From Rhodoferax sp. WC2427 (GTDB lineage Bacteria; Pseudomonadota; Gammaproteobacteria; Burkholderiales; Burkholderiaceae_C), in contig NZ_CP162006.1 of the NCBI RefSeq assembly GCF_040822085.1, forward strand, positions 2,046,001 through 2,110,000: a stretch of DNA of 64,000 nucleotides, in the 5' to 3' direction. This document shows, piece after piece, positions 9,085-18,463 of this stretch (the first letter of the stretch is position 1; every line of letters begins with the position of its first letter). The position numbers and the translations under genes were made by a program. Below the pieces are notes generated by a model, which had not been told where the DNA came from, made no database searches, and saw only the letters and a list, made by a program, of their open reading frames with translations.

Positions 9085-10953
9085 TCAACCGATTTTGATG
9101 GCGGTTAGTTCCAATCGGCGGCGATTCAGTGCGCGGTAACGTTCCAAAGCAGATGGGTCCGACTTGGCCGCTTCCAAGGCCTGGGTTTCTTGCTGCTTGA
9201 GCAGGTCGATCAGCATCAGGTTGAGCAGCGCGCGCAGCTCCTGCAGAGCCTCAGTGTCGATCACGGTCTCGGCAGCTTCGGTGGCATTGCTGGGCACCGG
9301 GCCCGACATCAGCCTCAGCGCCAGGTCTTCAAACGGCTGGCCGCGCACACCGGGGCGCAGCCGCTCCCAGCTTTGCGGGCCGTGCTCGTGCTGCTGGGCC
9401 TCCAGCCAGACGAACAGCGCTGCGTGGGGCTCGGGCAATGCGCACAGCAGGGCGTGGTCTTCGTGGCCCAGGCTGTCCCAGCCGGTGGCGTTGGACAGCA
9501 GCAGGCGGGCCGCGTGGTCGGCGCGGCTGGCGGGTTTGCGGCGGCCGGCGCTGTCGGAGCCGACGGGGGGCGGTTTGGGTTCGTAGCGCTTGCCCGGTGT
9601 GTACGGGGTGCTATATTTTTTGCTGCCTTTGCCCTCAGGGCGGCTGCCGATGGCCTTGCCGCTCCAGACATCGGTGAGTTCGCTGCTGCTGAGCTGCACC
9701 AGGTCGGCGATCTCAATCAGCAACTGGCGTTTGAGTGCACCCTCGGGCAACTGGCTCCACAGCGGCTTGGCGTTGCTGGCCAGCAGGGAGCGGCCTTCGG
9801 CGGTGTGCAGCTCGCAGCCTTCGCGTATGGATTCGATCAGGAAGCGGCTCAGCGGCGTGGCCTCGGACACATAGCGGGCAAACGCGTCGCGGCCATAGGC
9901 TCGGATGAAGCTGTCGGGGTCGTGCTCGGCGGGCAGAAACAAGAATTTACAACTGCGTACATCGGTGGCCAGCGGCAGTGCGCCATCGAGCGCCTTGCGG
10001 GCGGCACGGCGGCCTGCGGCATCCCCATCAAAGCTGAACACCACGGCGTCGGTGAAACGGAACAGCTTGTGCAGGTGATCTGCCGTGCAGGCCGTGCCCA
10101 GGGTGGCCACGGCGTTGGGAAAGCCCAGCTGCGCCAAGGCGACCACGTCCATGTAGCCCTCGGTGACCAGGGCGTAACCGGCGTCGCGCAGGGCGTTGCG
10201 GGCCTCGAACAGGCCGTAGAGCTCGCGGCCCTTGCTGAACACCGGGGTTTCGGGGGAGTTGAGGTATTTGGGCTTGTCGTCGCCCAGCACCCGGCCCCCA
10301 AAGCCGATGCATTCGCCCTTGACGTTGCGGATCGGGAACATCACCCGGTCGCGGAAGCGGTCGTAGCGCTTCTCAGAATCTTCTTCGCTGGTGATGACCA
10401 GGCCGCTCTCGGCCAGCAGCGGGTCGTCGTAATGCGGGAATACCCCGGCCAGGCTGCGCCAACCTTCAGGTGCATAGCCCAGGTCGAATTGCTTGGCGAT
10501 TTCGCCCGACAGGCCACGGCCCTTGAAGTACGCGATGGCGCGGGGCGAGTCGCGCAGGTGCTTCTTGTAGGCGGTGCAGGCCTGCTCCAGCACGTCGGTC
10601 AGGGTGGCCTGCTTTTGCTTTTGCTCGGCGGCGCGGGCGCGGTCCTGGGGCGAGGCATCGTCTTCAGGGATCTGCATGCCGAACTGCTGGGCCAGGTCTT
10701 GCACGGCCTCGATGAAGGTCATGCCCGCGTGGTCCATCAGAAAACGCAGCGCGTCGCCGCTCTTGCCGCAACCAAAGCAGTGGTAGAACTGCTTGGTGGG
10801 GCTGACCGAGAAAGAGGGGGATTTCTCGGCGTGGAACGGGCACAGGCCCATGAAGTTGGCGCCGCCCTTCTTGAGCTGCACGTAGCGGCCCACGATCTCG
10901 ACCACGTCGGCGCGGGCGATGAGTTCCTGGATGAAGGTATGGGGAATGGTCAC
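9085..10953 (-). CDS. dnaG: DNA primase
   Basis: A 622-residue DnaG. The N-terminal CHC2 zinc finger is visible (LCPFHAEKSPSFSV then FYHCFGCGKSGD). The catalytic TOPRIM core follows, with VTEGYMDVVALAQLG (catalytic Glu) and VFSFDGDAAGRRAARKALDG (metal-binding Asp residues). The C-terminal third is the helicase-interacting region that binds DnaB. It makes the RNA primers for both strands at the replication fork. Upstream of rpoD on the same strand, it keeps the primase-sigma order of the classical macromolecular-synthesis operon; rpsU is not adjacent here. Confidence 0.96.
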   Translation of the reverse strand: MTIPHTFIQELIARADVVEIVGRYVQLKKGGANFMGLCPFHAEKSPSFSVSPTKQFYHCFGCGKSGDALRFLMDHAGMTFIEAVQDLAQQFGMQIPEDDASPQDRARAAEQKQKQATLTDVLEQACTAYKKHLRDSPRAIAYFKGRGLSGEIAKQFDLGYAPEGWRSLAGVFPHYDDPLLAESGLVITSEEDSEKRYDRFRDRVMFPIRNVKGECIGFGGRVLGDDKPKYLNSPETPVFSKGRELYGLFEARNALRDAGYALVTEGYMDVVALAQLGFPNAVATLGTACTADHLHKLFRFTDAVVFSFDGDAAGRRAARKALDGALPLATDVRSCKFLFLPAEHDPDSFIRAYGRDAFARYVSEATPLSRFLIESIREGCELHTAEGRSLLASNAKPLWSQLPEGALKRQLLIEIADLVQLSSSELTDVWSGKAIGSRPEGKGSKKYSTPYTPGKRYEPKPPPVGSDSAGRRKPASRADHAARLLLSNATGWDSLGHEDHALLCALPEPHAALFVWLEAQQHEHGPQSWERLRPGVRGQPFEDLALRLMSGPVPSNATEAAETVIDTEALQELRALLNLMLIDLLKQQETQALEAAKSDPSALERYRALNRRRLELTAIKIG

Positions 10954-10996
10954 GGGCCTATTGTCCCAGCATAGTGACGCAATCTAGATTGCAAGG

Positions 10997-11050
10997 AAAA
11001 TCGGCTGCTAGCGCTTATCCTATGAGCGTGAGCAGCTATAAAAATAGTAG
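10997..11050 (-). repeat. Dispersed AGCTGCT repeat, copy B
   Basis: A near-consensus copy read on the minus strand: CTACTATTTTTATAGCTGCT, then CACGCTCATAGGATAAGCGC and TAGCAGCC. It lies between dnaG and the hydrolase gene and ends next to the hydrolase stop codon. Confidence 0.8.
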
Positions 11051-11053
11051 TAA

Positions 11054-12112
11054 TCAGGTTTTGCTCTTGGCCTGCGCGTAGCGGGCGGCGGCAATGACGC
11101 TGAGGATGGCTGTGGTGACGGTGTCGGGCTGGTCCTGGTGGATGTTGTGGCCGCTGTCGCCCACTATTTTGATGCGGCCCAGTCGCGACATTTTGGCCAT
11201 GTTGCGCTGGCTGGCATCCCAGACCTTGCCCAGGCGTTCCGGCCACCGGCTGGCGGAGCGGTCTTGGCTGAGCACAATCAACGGTACGGCGGGGAATTCT
11301 CCGGCCCGGCGGGCTTGGCGCGCAGTGAGCGCGGCGGAGGCAATCTCGGCCCGCATGGCGCTGGGGGCCATGGCAAACAGCAGGGCCGGCGGGTCGTACC
11401 ACATGCGGTGCACGCCAAGCTGCTTGCAGCGCTTGGAAAATTCGGCGTGGCGCGCGTCCACCAGCACCACCCCGGCGACCTCCGTGGGGTAGGTTTTGGC
11501 AAACAGCTTGACGATGGTGCCGCCCAAAGAGTGGCCCACCAGCACATAAGGCGGTTTGATTTCTTCGGTCTGCAGCATGGCACGCAGCTCGCGCAGGATC
11601 TGCAAGCCATCGCGCGGCAGCCGTGAGCGCTCGCTCTGGCCATAGCCCGCCCGGTCGTAGGCGACGGCATGGCCGATGGCGCTGATCTCGTTGAAGATGC
11701 GGCCCCACGCATTTTTGCCATTGCCCAGACCCGCCTCAAACAGTACGGTGGGTCCGCCCGTGCCCGCGCTGACGAAGGCTCTGGCCCCATAGGGCGTGTA
11801 GCTCATGGTGTGCGAAGGCATGGTTTGAGAGCGCATTGCAGGGCCTATGCGGGCGCGCAGGGCGTCTACCGACAGCAGCGGCAGGGGCGCCGCGGGCGGT
11901 GGCGGTGGCGTTTTGGGCGCAGGGGCCACTGTGGTGCGGCTCGACGGCTTCAGGTGCGCGGGCACCGCGTCCTGCGGCATGCGCAGTACCGTGGTGCGCC
12001 GACGAACAGGTGGAAAAGGCGCGGTTTCCGGTGGCTTCAGGTGGTCTATCAAGGGCGTGGTGGGGGCGATCGCCATGTCAATTACGCGGCAAAAAGTCTG
12101 CACTGGCCCCAA
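11054..12112 (-). CDS. Alpha/beta hydrolase
   Basis: The C-terminal 250 residues form an alpha/beta-hydrolase: oxyanion region VLFEAGLGNGKNAW, nucleophile elbow VLVGHSLGGTIVK, and a late His in VGDSGHNIHQDQP, a plausible Ser-Asp-His triad. The first 90 residues are Pro/Ala-rich (PKTPPPPPAAPLP) and look like a disordered linker. The start may be 12112 (MGPVQ) or 12076 (MAIAPTT). No typical signal peptide is seen. The substrate is not predictable. It stands alone, with a dispersed repeat just past its stop codon. Confidence 0.75.
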   Translation of the reverse strand: MGPVQTFCRVIDMAIAPTTPLIDHLKPPETAPFPPVRRRTTVLRMPQDAVPAHLKPSSRTTVAPAPKTPPPPPAAPLPLLSVDALRARIGPAMRSQTMPSHTMSYTPYGARAFVSAGTGGPTVLFEAGLGNGKNAWGRIFNEISAIGHAVAYDRAGYGQSERSRLPRDGLQILRELRAMLQTEEIKPPYVLVGHSLGGTIVKLFAKTYPTEVAGVVLVDARHAEFSKRCKQLGVHRMWYDPPALLFAMAPSAMRAEIASAALTARQARRAGEFPAVPLIVLSQDRSASRWPERLGKVWDASQRNMAKMSRLGRIKIVGDSGHNIHQDQPDTVTTAILSVIAAARYAQAKSKT

Positions 12113-12235
12113 GGATGGTCGGAGCCAGGGCGCGCGAAAACAACATATTCATACACCAATTATCAAACACCCAGCGCGTTGTTTTGTTTCAGGCTGTAAA
12201 TTCCTCGGAAAGTTCGGCGCGGTGCTGCGCAGCTC

Positions 12236-13450
12236 TCAGGCGCTGCGCGCCCGTCCACCCTTCTCTGCCCACGTTCTTGTCCAGCGGACTTGCATGATGC
12301 GCAGCATGAACAGCATCACCACCGCCAGACCGGCGAACAGGATGAAGCCCCACATGTAGCTGCCCGCGTACTGTTTGGACAGGCCCATGGCGTTGGGCAC
12401 CAGGCCGCCGCCGAGGGCGCCGATCTCGCCGATCATGGAGCCGGCTACCGCGGTGGCCAGGGGCCAGCGCAGAGGGACCAGTTGGAACAGCGCGCCATTG
12501 CCCGCACCCAGGGCGGCAAAGCACAGAATCATCAGCAGCGTGGTCAGCACCAGCGAGCCGCCTGCCAGGCCGCAGGCCACCAGGGTGGTGGCCACGGTGA
12601 CCAGTACGATGTTCAGCGTGTTGACACCGCCCCAGCGGTCAGAGATCCAGCCGCCAAAAACCCGCAGCGCCGCGCCCATGAAGGCCGCCAGCATGGTCAG
12701 TTGCCCGGCCTGCACCTTGCTCACGCCAAACTGGTCGTAGTAGTAGGTGGGCAGGAAGGTGATCAGGCCGATGAAGCCGCCGAAGGTCACGGCGTAGATC
12801 AGGCTGAAAGCCCAGCCGTCTTTTTCAAACAGGCAGGCGATGTGCTCTTTGAAGCTGGCGTGCGGGTCCAGATCGGGCGGTTCCTGGGCGAAGACCACCA
12901 TGACCACCATCGGGATGGCAATTGCCGCCGCCGCAAAGCCGTACACGGTGACCCAGCCAAACGCCTGGGCCAGGGGCGGTGCCACCAGCACGCAGACCGC
13001 CGTGCCGACGTTGCCCGCGCCCACCAGGCCCATGGCCAAGCCCTTGTGCTTGGGCGGGAACGAGCCCGAACCCAGCGACAAGGCCACGCCAAAGCTGGCC
13101 CCTGCAATGCCCAGCAGCACGCCCATGGCCAGCAGGTCGTTGAAGCTTTTCACAAAGAAAAAGCCAAACAGCATGGCCACCATGATCATGCCCATCTCGA
13201 CCAGCGTGGCTTTCTTGCGGCCAATGTACTGCGACAGCAGGCCCAGCGGGAAGCGCATCAGCGCCCCGGCCATGATGGGGATGGACAGCATCAAGCCCTT
13301 TTGCGCGGGGCTGAGGCCGAAGGTTTCGGAGATGAAGGGCGCCATGGCCCCGTTGAGCACCCAGATGCAGCAGGAAAACGAAAAATACAAAAACGAAGCG
13401 AAGAGCGTGGGGGAGTGCCCGCTCTTGAGGAAACTGCGGAATCCCGCCAT
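12236..13450 (-). CDS. Nitrate/nitrite transporter, NarK/NNP family (MFS)
   Basis: A 404-residue membrane protein of about 12 helices. It carries the MFS motif LLSQYIGRKKATLVEMG, the Gly-rich GASFGVALSLGSGSFPPKHK and the NNP-like GLVGAGNVGTAVCVL. This points to nitrate uptake or nitrate/nitrite exchange across the inner membrane. I chose the ATG at 13450 (MAGFRSFLKSG) because AAGGAC lies just before it and the upstream frame overlaps the promoter. A sigma-54-type promoter and an NtrC-like site lie upstream, which suggests induction under nitrogen limitation. No nitrate reductase gene is in the window. Confidence 0.82.
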   Translation of the reverse strand: MAGFRSFLKSGHSPTLFASFLYFSFSCCIWVLNGAMAPFISETFGLSPAQKGLMLSIPIMAGALMRFPLGLLSQYIGRKKATLVEMGMIMVAMLFGFFFVKSFNDLLAMGVLLGIAGASFGVALSLGSGSFPPKHKGLAMGLVGAGNVGTAVCVLVAPPLAQAFGWVTVYGFAAAAIAIPMVVMVVFAQEPPDLDPHASFKEHIACLFEKDGWAFSLIYAVTFGGFIGLITFLPTYYYDQFGVSKVQAGQLTMLAAFMGAALRVFGGWISDRWGGVNTLNIVLVTVATTLVACGLAGGSLVLTTLLMILCFAALGAGNGALFQLVPLRWPLATAVAGSMIGEIGALGGGLVPNAMGLSKQYAGSYMWGFILFAGLAVVMLFMLRIMQVRWTRTWAEKGGRARSA

Positions 13451-13488
13451 GGTGCATGTCCTTAAGGTTCTGTAGATCCATGCACCAA

Positions 13489-13505
13489 AGCGAAACTCGT
13501 GCCAG
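13489..13505 (-). promoter_or_regulatory. Sigma-54 (-24/-12) promoter of the NarK-like gene
   Basis: The minus strand reads CTGGCACGAGTTTCGCT, against the RpoN consensus YTGGCACGRNNNTTGCW. The -24 GG and -12 GC are present with correct spacing and there is one mismatch in the -12 box. The predicted start leaves a leader of about 28 bases. Confidence 0.6.
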
Positions 13506-13584
13506 CCGGAAATCGCCATAAAACTGCCAGTATTCGGCATGCCTCCCCACATACGCTAGTTTTTGGTGCGGTACACCGATTTTG

Positions 13585-13601
13585 TGCGCTATTTTGGTGG
13601 T
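13585..13601. promoter_or_regulatory. NtrC-like enhancer site
   Basis: TGCGCTATTTTGGTGGT matches the 17-base NtrC dyad TGCACC-N5-GGTGCA at 8 of 12 defined positions. It sits roughly 80-110 bases upstream of the sigma-54 promoter, a usual distance. A weaker GGTGC half-site lies nearby at about 13564. Confidence 0.4.
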
Positions 13602-13631
13602 CAGAAGTGGTGCACCGCTGCGGTCAACTGG

Positions 13632-16600
13632 CTACGCGGGGACAGGCTCGGCGATCGGCTGCCCCAGGCTGCGCAGCACGTCGCGCACCATTTGCGCACG
13701 GGCTTTGGGCTCGGGTAGCTCGCGCTCGATCCGCAGCTTCTCGTTGCCGGCCAGCTTGATGTGGCGGTTTTTCTGGATCAGCTCGATGATGCGCATCGGT
13801 TCGATGGGAGGGTTGGCCCTGAAGGTGATGTTGATCACGCCGGGCGCTGCATCCACCTTGACCACGCCGTAGGGCCGCGCCAGCACGCGCAGGCGGTGGC
13901 CGTCGATGAGGGTTTGCGCCTGGGTGGGCAGCTTGCCGAAGCGGTCGACGATTTCTTCCAGCAACGCGTCGATCTGGTCGGTGGTCTTGGCGGTGGCCAG
14001 TTTCTTGTAGAACGACAGGCGCAGATGCACGTCGCCGCAGTAGTCGTCGGGCAGTAGGGCCGGGGCGTGCAGGTTGATCTCGGTGGTCACGTTCATCGGG
14101 CTCATCAGGTCGGGCTCGATGCCCGCCTTCAGGCAGCGCACCGCCTCGTTCAGCATCTCGTTGTAGAGCTGGAAACCCACCTCCAGCATGTTGCCGCTCT
14201 GGTTTTCGCCCAGCACCTCGCCCGCGCCGCGGATTTCCAGGTCGTGCATGGCCAGGTAGAAGCCGGAGCCCAGTTCTTCCATCTTCTGGATCGCGTCCAG
14301 GCGCTGGCTGGCCTGCTTGGTCAGGCCTTCCAGGTCGGGCACCATCAGGTAGGCATAGGCCTGGTGGTGGCTGCGACCCACGCGGCCCCGCAACTGGTGC
14401 AATTGGGCCAGGCCGAACTTGTCGGCGCGGCTCATCACGATGGTGTTGGCGCTGGGCACGTCGATGCCGGTTTCAATGATGGTGGAGCACAGCAGCACAT
14501 TGAAGCGCTGGGCCACGAAGTCGCGCATCACGGCTTCCAGCTGGCGTTCGGGCATCTGGCCGTGGGCCACGGCGATGCGGGCCTCGGGCAGTAGCTCTTC
14601 CAGTTTCTGGCGGCGGTTTTCGATGGTTTCGACTTCGTTGTGCAAAAAGTACACCTGGCCGCCGCGCTTGAGTTCGCGCAGCACGGCCTCGCGGATCACG
14701 CCGTTGCCTTCGGTACGCACAAAGGTCTTGATGGCCAGGCGGCGCTGCGGCGCGGTGGCGATCACACTCAGGTCCCGCAGGCCTTCCAGCGCCATCCCTA
14801 AGGTGCGTGGGATGGGCGTGGCGGTCAGCGTGAGCACATCGACCTCGGCGCGCAGCGACTTCATCTGCTCCTTGTGGCGCACGCCAAAGCGGTGCTCTTC
14901 GTCAATGATCAGAAGGCCCAGGTTGGCAAACTTGGTCGATTCGCTGAGAAGCTTGTGCGTGCCCACCACAATATCCACGCCACCTTCGGCGATGCCTTTC
15001 AGCGCGGCGGTGATTTCCTTGCCCGAGCGGAAGCGCGACACCTCGGCCACCTTGACCGGCCACTTGGCGAAGCGGTCCACCAGGGTCTGGTAGTGCTGCT
15101 CGGCCAGCAGCGTGGTGGGGGCCAGCAGGGCTACCTGTTTGCCGCCGGTGATGGCGATGAAGGCGGCGCGCAAGGCCACCTCGGTCTTGCCAAAGCCCAC
15201 ATCACCGCAGACCAGGCGGTCCATGGGGCGTGGGCTGATCATGTCCTGGATCACCGCGTGGATGGCGGCGGCCTGGTCGGGCGTCTCTTCAAAGCCAAAG
15301 TCGTTGGCAAACACCTCGTAGTCGTTGGGCGAGTAGCGGAAGGCATGGCCTTCGCGGGCGGCGCGGCGGGCGTAGATATTGAGCAGCTCGGCGGCCGAGT
15401 CGCGCACCTGCTCGGCGGCGCGGCGTTTGGCTTTTTCCCACTGGCCCGAGCCCAGGCGGTGCAGCGGGGCTTCGTCGGCGCTCACGCCGGTGTAGCGGCT
15501 GATGTGCTGCAGCTGGCTCACCGGCACGTACAGCGTGGCCTTGTCGGCGTATTCCAAGAATAGGAATTCTTGCAGCAGCGGTGAGCCGTCGGCGTTCTTG
15601 CCCTGGCCCAGATCCAGGTGCACCAGGCCCTTGTAGCGGCCAATGCCGTGGGCGGAGTGGACGACCGGGTCGCCCAGCGAGAGTTCGCTCAGGTCCTTGA
15701 TCAGCGCCTCCACATCGCTGACCTGTTCCTGCTTCTTGCGGCGGCGGGTGGTGGGCCCGGCGGCAAACAGCTCGGTTTCGGTAACAAAGTCGATGCCCTC
15801 GGCCATCCAGCTGAAACCGCTGTTCAGCGCGGCGGTGGCGATGCCGACCTTTTCGGTGCTGGTCTGGAAGTCTTCCAGCGAGTCGAAGGCGGGCGGGTTG
15901 ACCTGGCTGGCGCGCAGCAGGTCCAGCAGGCTTTCGCGGCGGCCATCGCTTTCGGCCAGCAACAGCACCCGGTGCGGCGTGCGCTGGATGTGCATTTTCA
16001 GCTGGGTCAGCGGGTCTTCGGCACCGCGCGCCACCGACAGCAACGGCAGGGGCTCAAAGCCGGTGTCGGTGGTCACGTCCACATTGCCGATATTTCGCAG
16101 GGCCAGCTGCGCATGCTGGTTGGTCAGGGCGTAGAACTGCTCGGTTCCCAGAAACAGCGACTCGGGCGGCAGGGCGGGGCGGTCCAGGTCGCCCTGCACC
16201 AGGCGGTAGCGCTCCTTGGTGTCTTGCCAAAAGCGCTGCAGCGAGGGCTCCAGGTCGCCGTGCAGCACCACCGTGGCGTCGGCACCGATGTAGTCGAACA
16301 CGGTGGCGGTGTCTTCAAAGAACAGCGGCAGGTAGTACTCGATACCGGCCGTGGCCACGCCGTTGCCCATGTCTTTGTAGATGCGGCTCTTGGTCGGGTC
16401 GCCCTCTAACAGTTCGCGCCAGCGGCTGCGGAACTTGGCGCGGGCCTCGTCGTCCATGGGGAATTCGCGCCCGGGCAGCAGGCGCACTTCGGGCACGGGG
16501 TACAGGCTGCGCTGGGTGTCGGGGTCGAAGGTGCGGATGCTGTCGATCTCGTCGTCGAACAAATCCACCCGGTACGGTACCGCGCTGCCCATGGGGAACA

Positions 16601-17120
16601 GGTCGATCAGGCCGCCGCGCACCGCGTATTCACCGGGGCTGACCACCTGGGTGACGTGGCTGTAGCCCGCCAGTGTGAGCTGGGCCTTGAGCTTGGCCTC
16701 GTTGAGCTTTTGCTTGGTCTTGAACTGGAAGGTGTAGCCCGCCATGAAGCTGGGCGGGGCCAGGCGGTACAGCGCGGTGGTCGCGGGCACGATCACCACG
16801 TCGGCCCCAGTGGTCTTGTCGCGCTGGCTGATGCGCCACAGCGTGGCCAGGCGTTCGCTGATCAGGTCCTGGTGCGGCGAAAACGTGTCGTACGGCAGGG
16901 TTTCCCAGTCGGGAAACAGGGCGCAGCGCAGGCTGGGTGCAAAAAAGGCAATTTCGTCCATCAGCCGCTGGGCATCCGCCGCATCGGATGTGACGATGGC
17001 CGTCAGCGACCCCCGGGCCTTGTCCCGCAGCGCCAGTTGCGCCAGCAACACTGCGTCGGCCGAGCCTTGGGGGCGGGGCAGGGTGAAGCGTTTGCCGGGG
17101 GTGAGTTTGGGGAGGTCCAT
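13632..17120 (-). CDS. mfd: Transcription-repair coupling factor
   Basis: A 1162-residue Mfd of normal length. The N-terminus holds the UvrB-like module (FPDWETLPYDTFSPHQDLIS) that recruits UvrA. A CarD-like RNA-polymerase-interaction domain follows (GDPVVHSAHGIGRYKGL). The RecG-like translocase has Walker A GDVGFGKTEVALRAAF, DEEHRFGVRHKEQ and the TRG-type HQLRGRVGRSHHQAYAYL. The C-terminal TRCF domain closes the protein. Mfd removes stalled RNA polymerase from lesions and hands the site to nucleotide excision repair. It is divergent from ispD, and a hairpin with a T tract lies directly upstream of its start. Confidence 0.97.
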   Translation of the reverse strand: MDLPKLTPGKRFTLPRPQGSADAVLLAQLALRDKARGSLTAIVTSDAADAQRLMDEIAFFAPSLRCALFPDWETLPYDTFSPHQDLISERLATLWRISQRDKTTGADVVIVPATTALYRLAPPSFMAGYTFQFKTKQKLNEAKLKAQLTLAGYSHVTQVVSPGEYAVRGGLIDLFPMGSAVPYRVDLFDDEIDSIRTFDPDTQRSLYPVPEVRLLPGREFPMDDEARAKFRSRWRELLEGDPTKSRIYKDMGNGVATAGIEYYLPLFFEDTATVFDYIGADATVVLHGDLEPSLQRFWQDTKERYRLVQGDLDRPALPPESLFLGTEQFYALTNQHAQLALRNIGNVDVTTDTGFEPLPLLSVARGAEDPLTQLKMHIQRTPHRVLLLAESDGRRESLLDLLRASQVNPPAFDSLEDFQTSTEKVGIATAALNSGFSWMAEGIDFVTETELFAAGPTTRRRKKQEQVSDVEALIKDLSELSLGDPVVHSAHGIGRYKGLVHLDLGQGKNADGSPLLQEFLFLEYADKATLYVPVSQLQHISRYTGVSADEAPLHRLGSGQWEKAKRRAAEQVRDSAAELLNIYARRAAREGHAFRYSPNDYEVFANDFGFEETPDQAAAIHAVIQDMISPRPMDRLVCGDVGFGKTEVALRAAFIAITGGKQVALLAPTTLLAEQHYQTLVDRFAKWPVKVAEVSRFRSGKEITAALKGIAEGGVDIVVGTHKLLSESTKFANLGLLIIDEEHRFGVRHKEQMKSLRAEVDVLTLTATPIPRTLGMALEGLRDLSVIATAPQRRLAIKTFVRTEGNGVIREAVLRELKRGGQVYFLHNEVETIENRRQKLEELLPEARIAVAHGQMPERQLEAVMRDFVAQRFNVLLCSTIIETGIDVPSANTIVMSRADKFGLAQLHQLRGRVGRSHHQAYAYLMVPDLEGLTKQASQRLDAIQKMEELGSGFYLAMHDLEIRGAGEVLGENQSGNMLEVGFQLYNEMLNEAVRCLKAGIEPDLMSPMNVTTEINLHAPALLPDDYCGDVHLRLSFYKKLATAKTTDQIDALLEEIVDRFGKLPTQAQTLIDGHRLRVLARPYGVVKVDAAPGVINITFRANPPIEPMRIIELIQKNRHIKLAGNEKLRIERELPEPKARAQMVRDVLRSLGQPIAEPVPA

Positions 17121-17146
17121 GGGCGGTGTTTTTGGATATCAGGAAT

Positions 17147-17181
17147 ACAAAAACACCCCCCGGCACAAGGGCGGGGGGTGT
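17147..17181 (-). terminator. Terminator-like hairpin upstream of mfd
   Basis: On the minus strand ACACCCCCCG pairs with CGGGGGGTGT around a 9-base loop and is followed directly by TTTTTG. This is the form of an intrinsic terminator reading into mfd, only about 26 bases before its ATG. It could insulate mfd from antisense ispD transcription or act as a leader attenuator. Confidence 0.5.
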
Positions 17182-17200
17182 GGATGGCACTGATTTTAGA

Positions 17201-17935
17201 ATGCGCACCATGTCTACCGCCTCCGTGTCCCCGATACCCCGCTTTTTTGCCCTGATTCCCTGTGCCGGTGTGGGCAGCCGCGCCATCGCTGCGGGCAGCC
17301 CCGATGCCCCCAAGCAGTACCAAACCGTGGCGGGCCAGCCCATGGTGATGCACACCCTGGCCGCTTTCGCCAGCGTGCCGCGCATTGCCGATGTGCTGGT
17401 GGTGGTGGCGGTGGGCGATGATTTTTTTGAGCGGCATAGCGCCACGTGTGGGGTGTCCGACTGCGGTGGCAGCAGCCGGGCCGCGTCGGTGGCCAACGGC
17501 CTGCACGACCTGTTCGAGCAGGGGGCCCGTGCCGACGACTGGGTGCTGGTGCACGACGCCGCCCGTTGCCTGGTCACCCCGGCGCAGATCAACGCATTGA
17601 TCGATGCCTGCCAGGAGGACCCCGTCGGCGGCCTGCTGGCCCACAGGCTGGCAGACACCCTGAAGGCCGAGGTGCAGGGCCGGGTGGCGGCCACCGTGCC
17701 GCGGGCCGACAAGTGGCTGGCGCAGACGCCGCAGATGTTCCGCATCGGCATGTTGTCCAGAGCGCTGGCATCGGCCGGGGCCGAGGTGACCGACGAATCC
17801 AGTGCCATCGAAGCCCTGGGCCTGCAACCTCGGTTGGTGCCGGGCAGCGCCCAAAATTTCAAAGTAACCTACCCTGAAGACTTCGCACTCGCCGAAGCCA
17901 TTTTGCAAAGCCGTTTCACACCAAGGACAGATTGA
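17201..17935 (+). CDS. ispD: 2-C-methyl-D-erythritol 4-phosphate cytidylyltransferase
   Basis: A protein of about 240 residues with the nucleotidyltransferase loop [20 protein letters not shown] then [13 protein letters not shown], followed by [16 protein letters not shown] and [13 protein letters not shown]. IspD makes CDP-methylerythritol from MEP and CTP in isoprenoid synthesis. The first motif reads IPCAG where IPAAG is commoner. The ATG at 17201 or at 17210 (MSTASVSP) may be the start. Its stop overlaps the ispF ATG by one base (TGATG), so the two are translationally coupled. Confidence 0.93.
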   Translation: MRTMSTASVSPIPRFFALIPCAGVGSRAIAAGSPDAPKQYQTVAGQPMVMHTLAAFASVPRIADVLVVVAVGDDFFERHSATCGVSDCGGSSRAASVANGLHDLFEQGARADDWVLVHDAARCLVTPAQINALIDACQEDPVGGLLAHRLADTLKAEVQGRVAATVPRADKWLAQTPQMFRIGMLSRALASAGAEVTDESSAIEALGLQPRLVPGSAQNFKVTYPEDFALAEAILQSRFTPRTD

Positions 17936-18414
17936 TGCCGTTTCGTATCGGAGAAGGTTGGGATGTGCACGCCCTGGTGGCGGGCCGCAAGCTGATTTTG
18001 GGGGGCGTGGAGATTCCGCACCCCCTGGGCCTGCTGGGCCATTCGGATGCCGATGCGCTGCTGCACGCCATCACCGATGCCCTGCTGGGGGCGGCCGCGC
18101 TGGGCGATATCGGCACGCATTTCTCAGACACCGACCCGCAGTTCAAGGGCGCGGATTCCATGGTGCTGTTGGCCGAAGCCCTGCGCCGGGTGGCCGCCCA
18201 GGGTTACCAGATTGGCAATATCGACAGCACCATCATCGCCCAGGCCCCCAAAATGATGCCGCATATCCCGGCCATGCGCGCGCGCATCGCCCATGGCTTG
18301 GGCCTGGCGCTGGAGCAAATCAACATCAAGGCCAAGACGGCGGAGAAGATGGGCCCGGTCGGGCTGGGCCAGAGCATCGAGGCGCGGGCGGTGGTTTTGC
18401 TATATAAAAAGTAG
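17935..18414 (+). CDS. ispF: 2-C-methyl-D-erythritol 2,4-cyclodiphosphate synthase
   Basis: A 159-residue IspF of usual size. Metal-binding Asp and His appear in [10 protein letters not shown] and the second His in [26 protein letters not shown] and [12 protein letters not shown] are the other family signatures. It cyclises CDP-ME 2-phosphate to MEcPP in the MEP pathway, two steps after IspD (the intervening kinase IspE is elsewhere). The last residues LLYKK and the stop codon are encoded by a dispersed repeat copy. Confidence 0.96.
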   Translation: MPFRIGEGWDVHALVAGRKLILGGVEIPHPLGLLGHSDADALLHAITDALLGAAALGDIGTHFSDTDPQFKGADSMVLLAEALRRVAAQGYQIGNIDSTIIAQAPKMMPHIPAMRARIAHGLGLALEQINIKAKTAEKMGPVGLGQSIEARAVVLLYKK

Positions 18415-18452
18415 CTGCTCACGCTGATGCATCAAGCGCTAGCGGCCTATTT
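18399..18452 (+). repeat. Dispersed AGCTGCT repeat, copy C
   Basis: A near-consensus copy: GCTATATAAAAAGTAGCTGC, TCACGCTGATG, then CAAGCGCTAGCGGCCTATTT. It overlaps the last 16 bases of ispF and provides its final codons and TAG stop. Confidence 0.85.
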
Positions 18453-18463
18453 CATGCCTTATT

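Noticed and set aside
12290..13465. Long open frame antisense to the NarK-like gene
   Set aside because: Gln/His-rich shadow of a membrane protein on the other strand.
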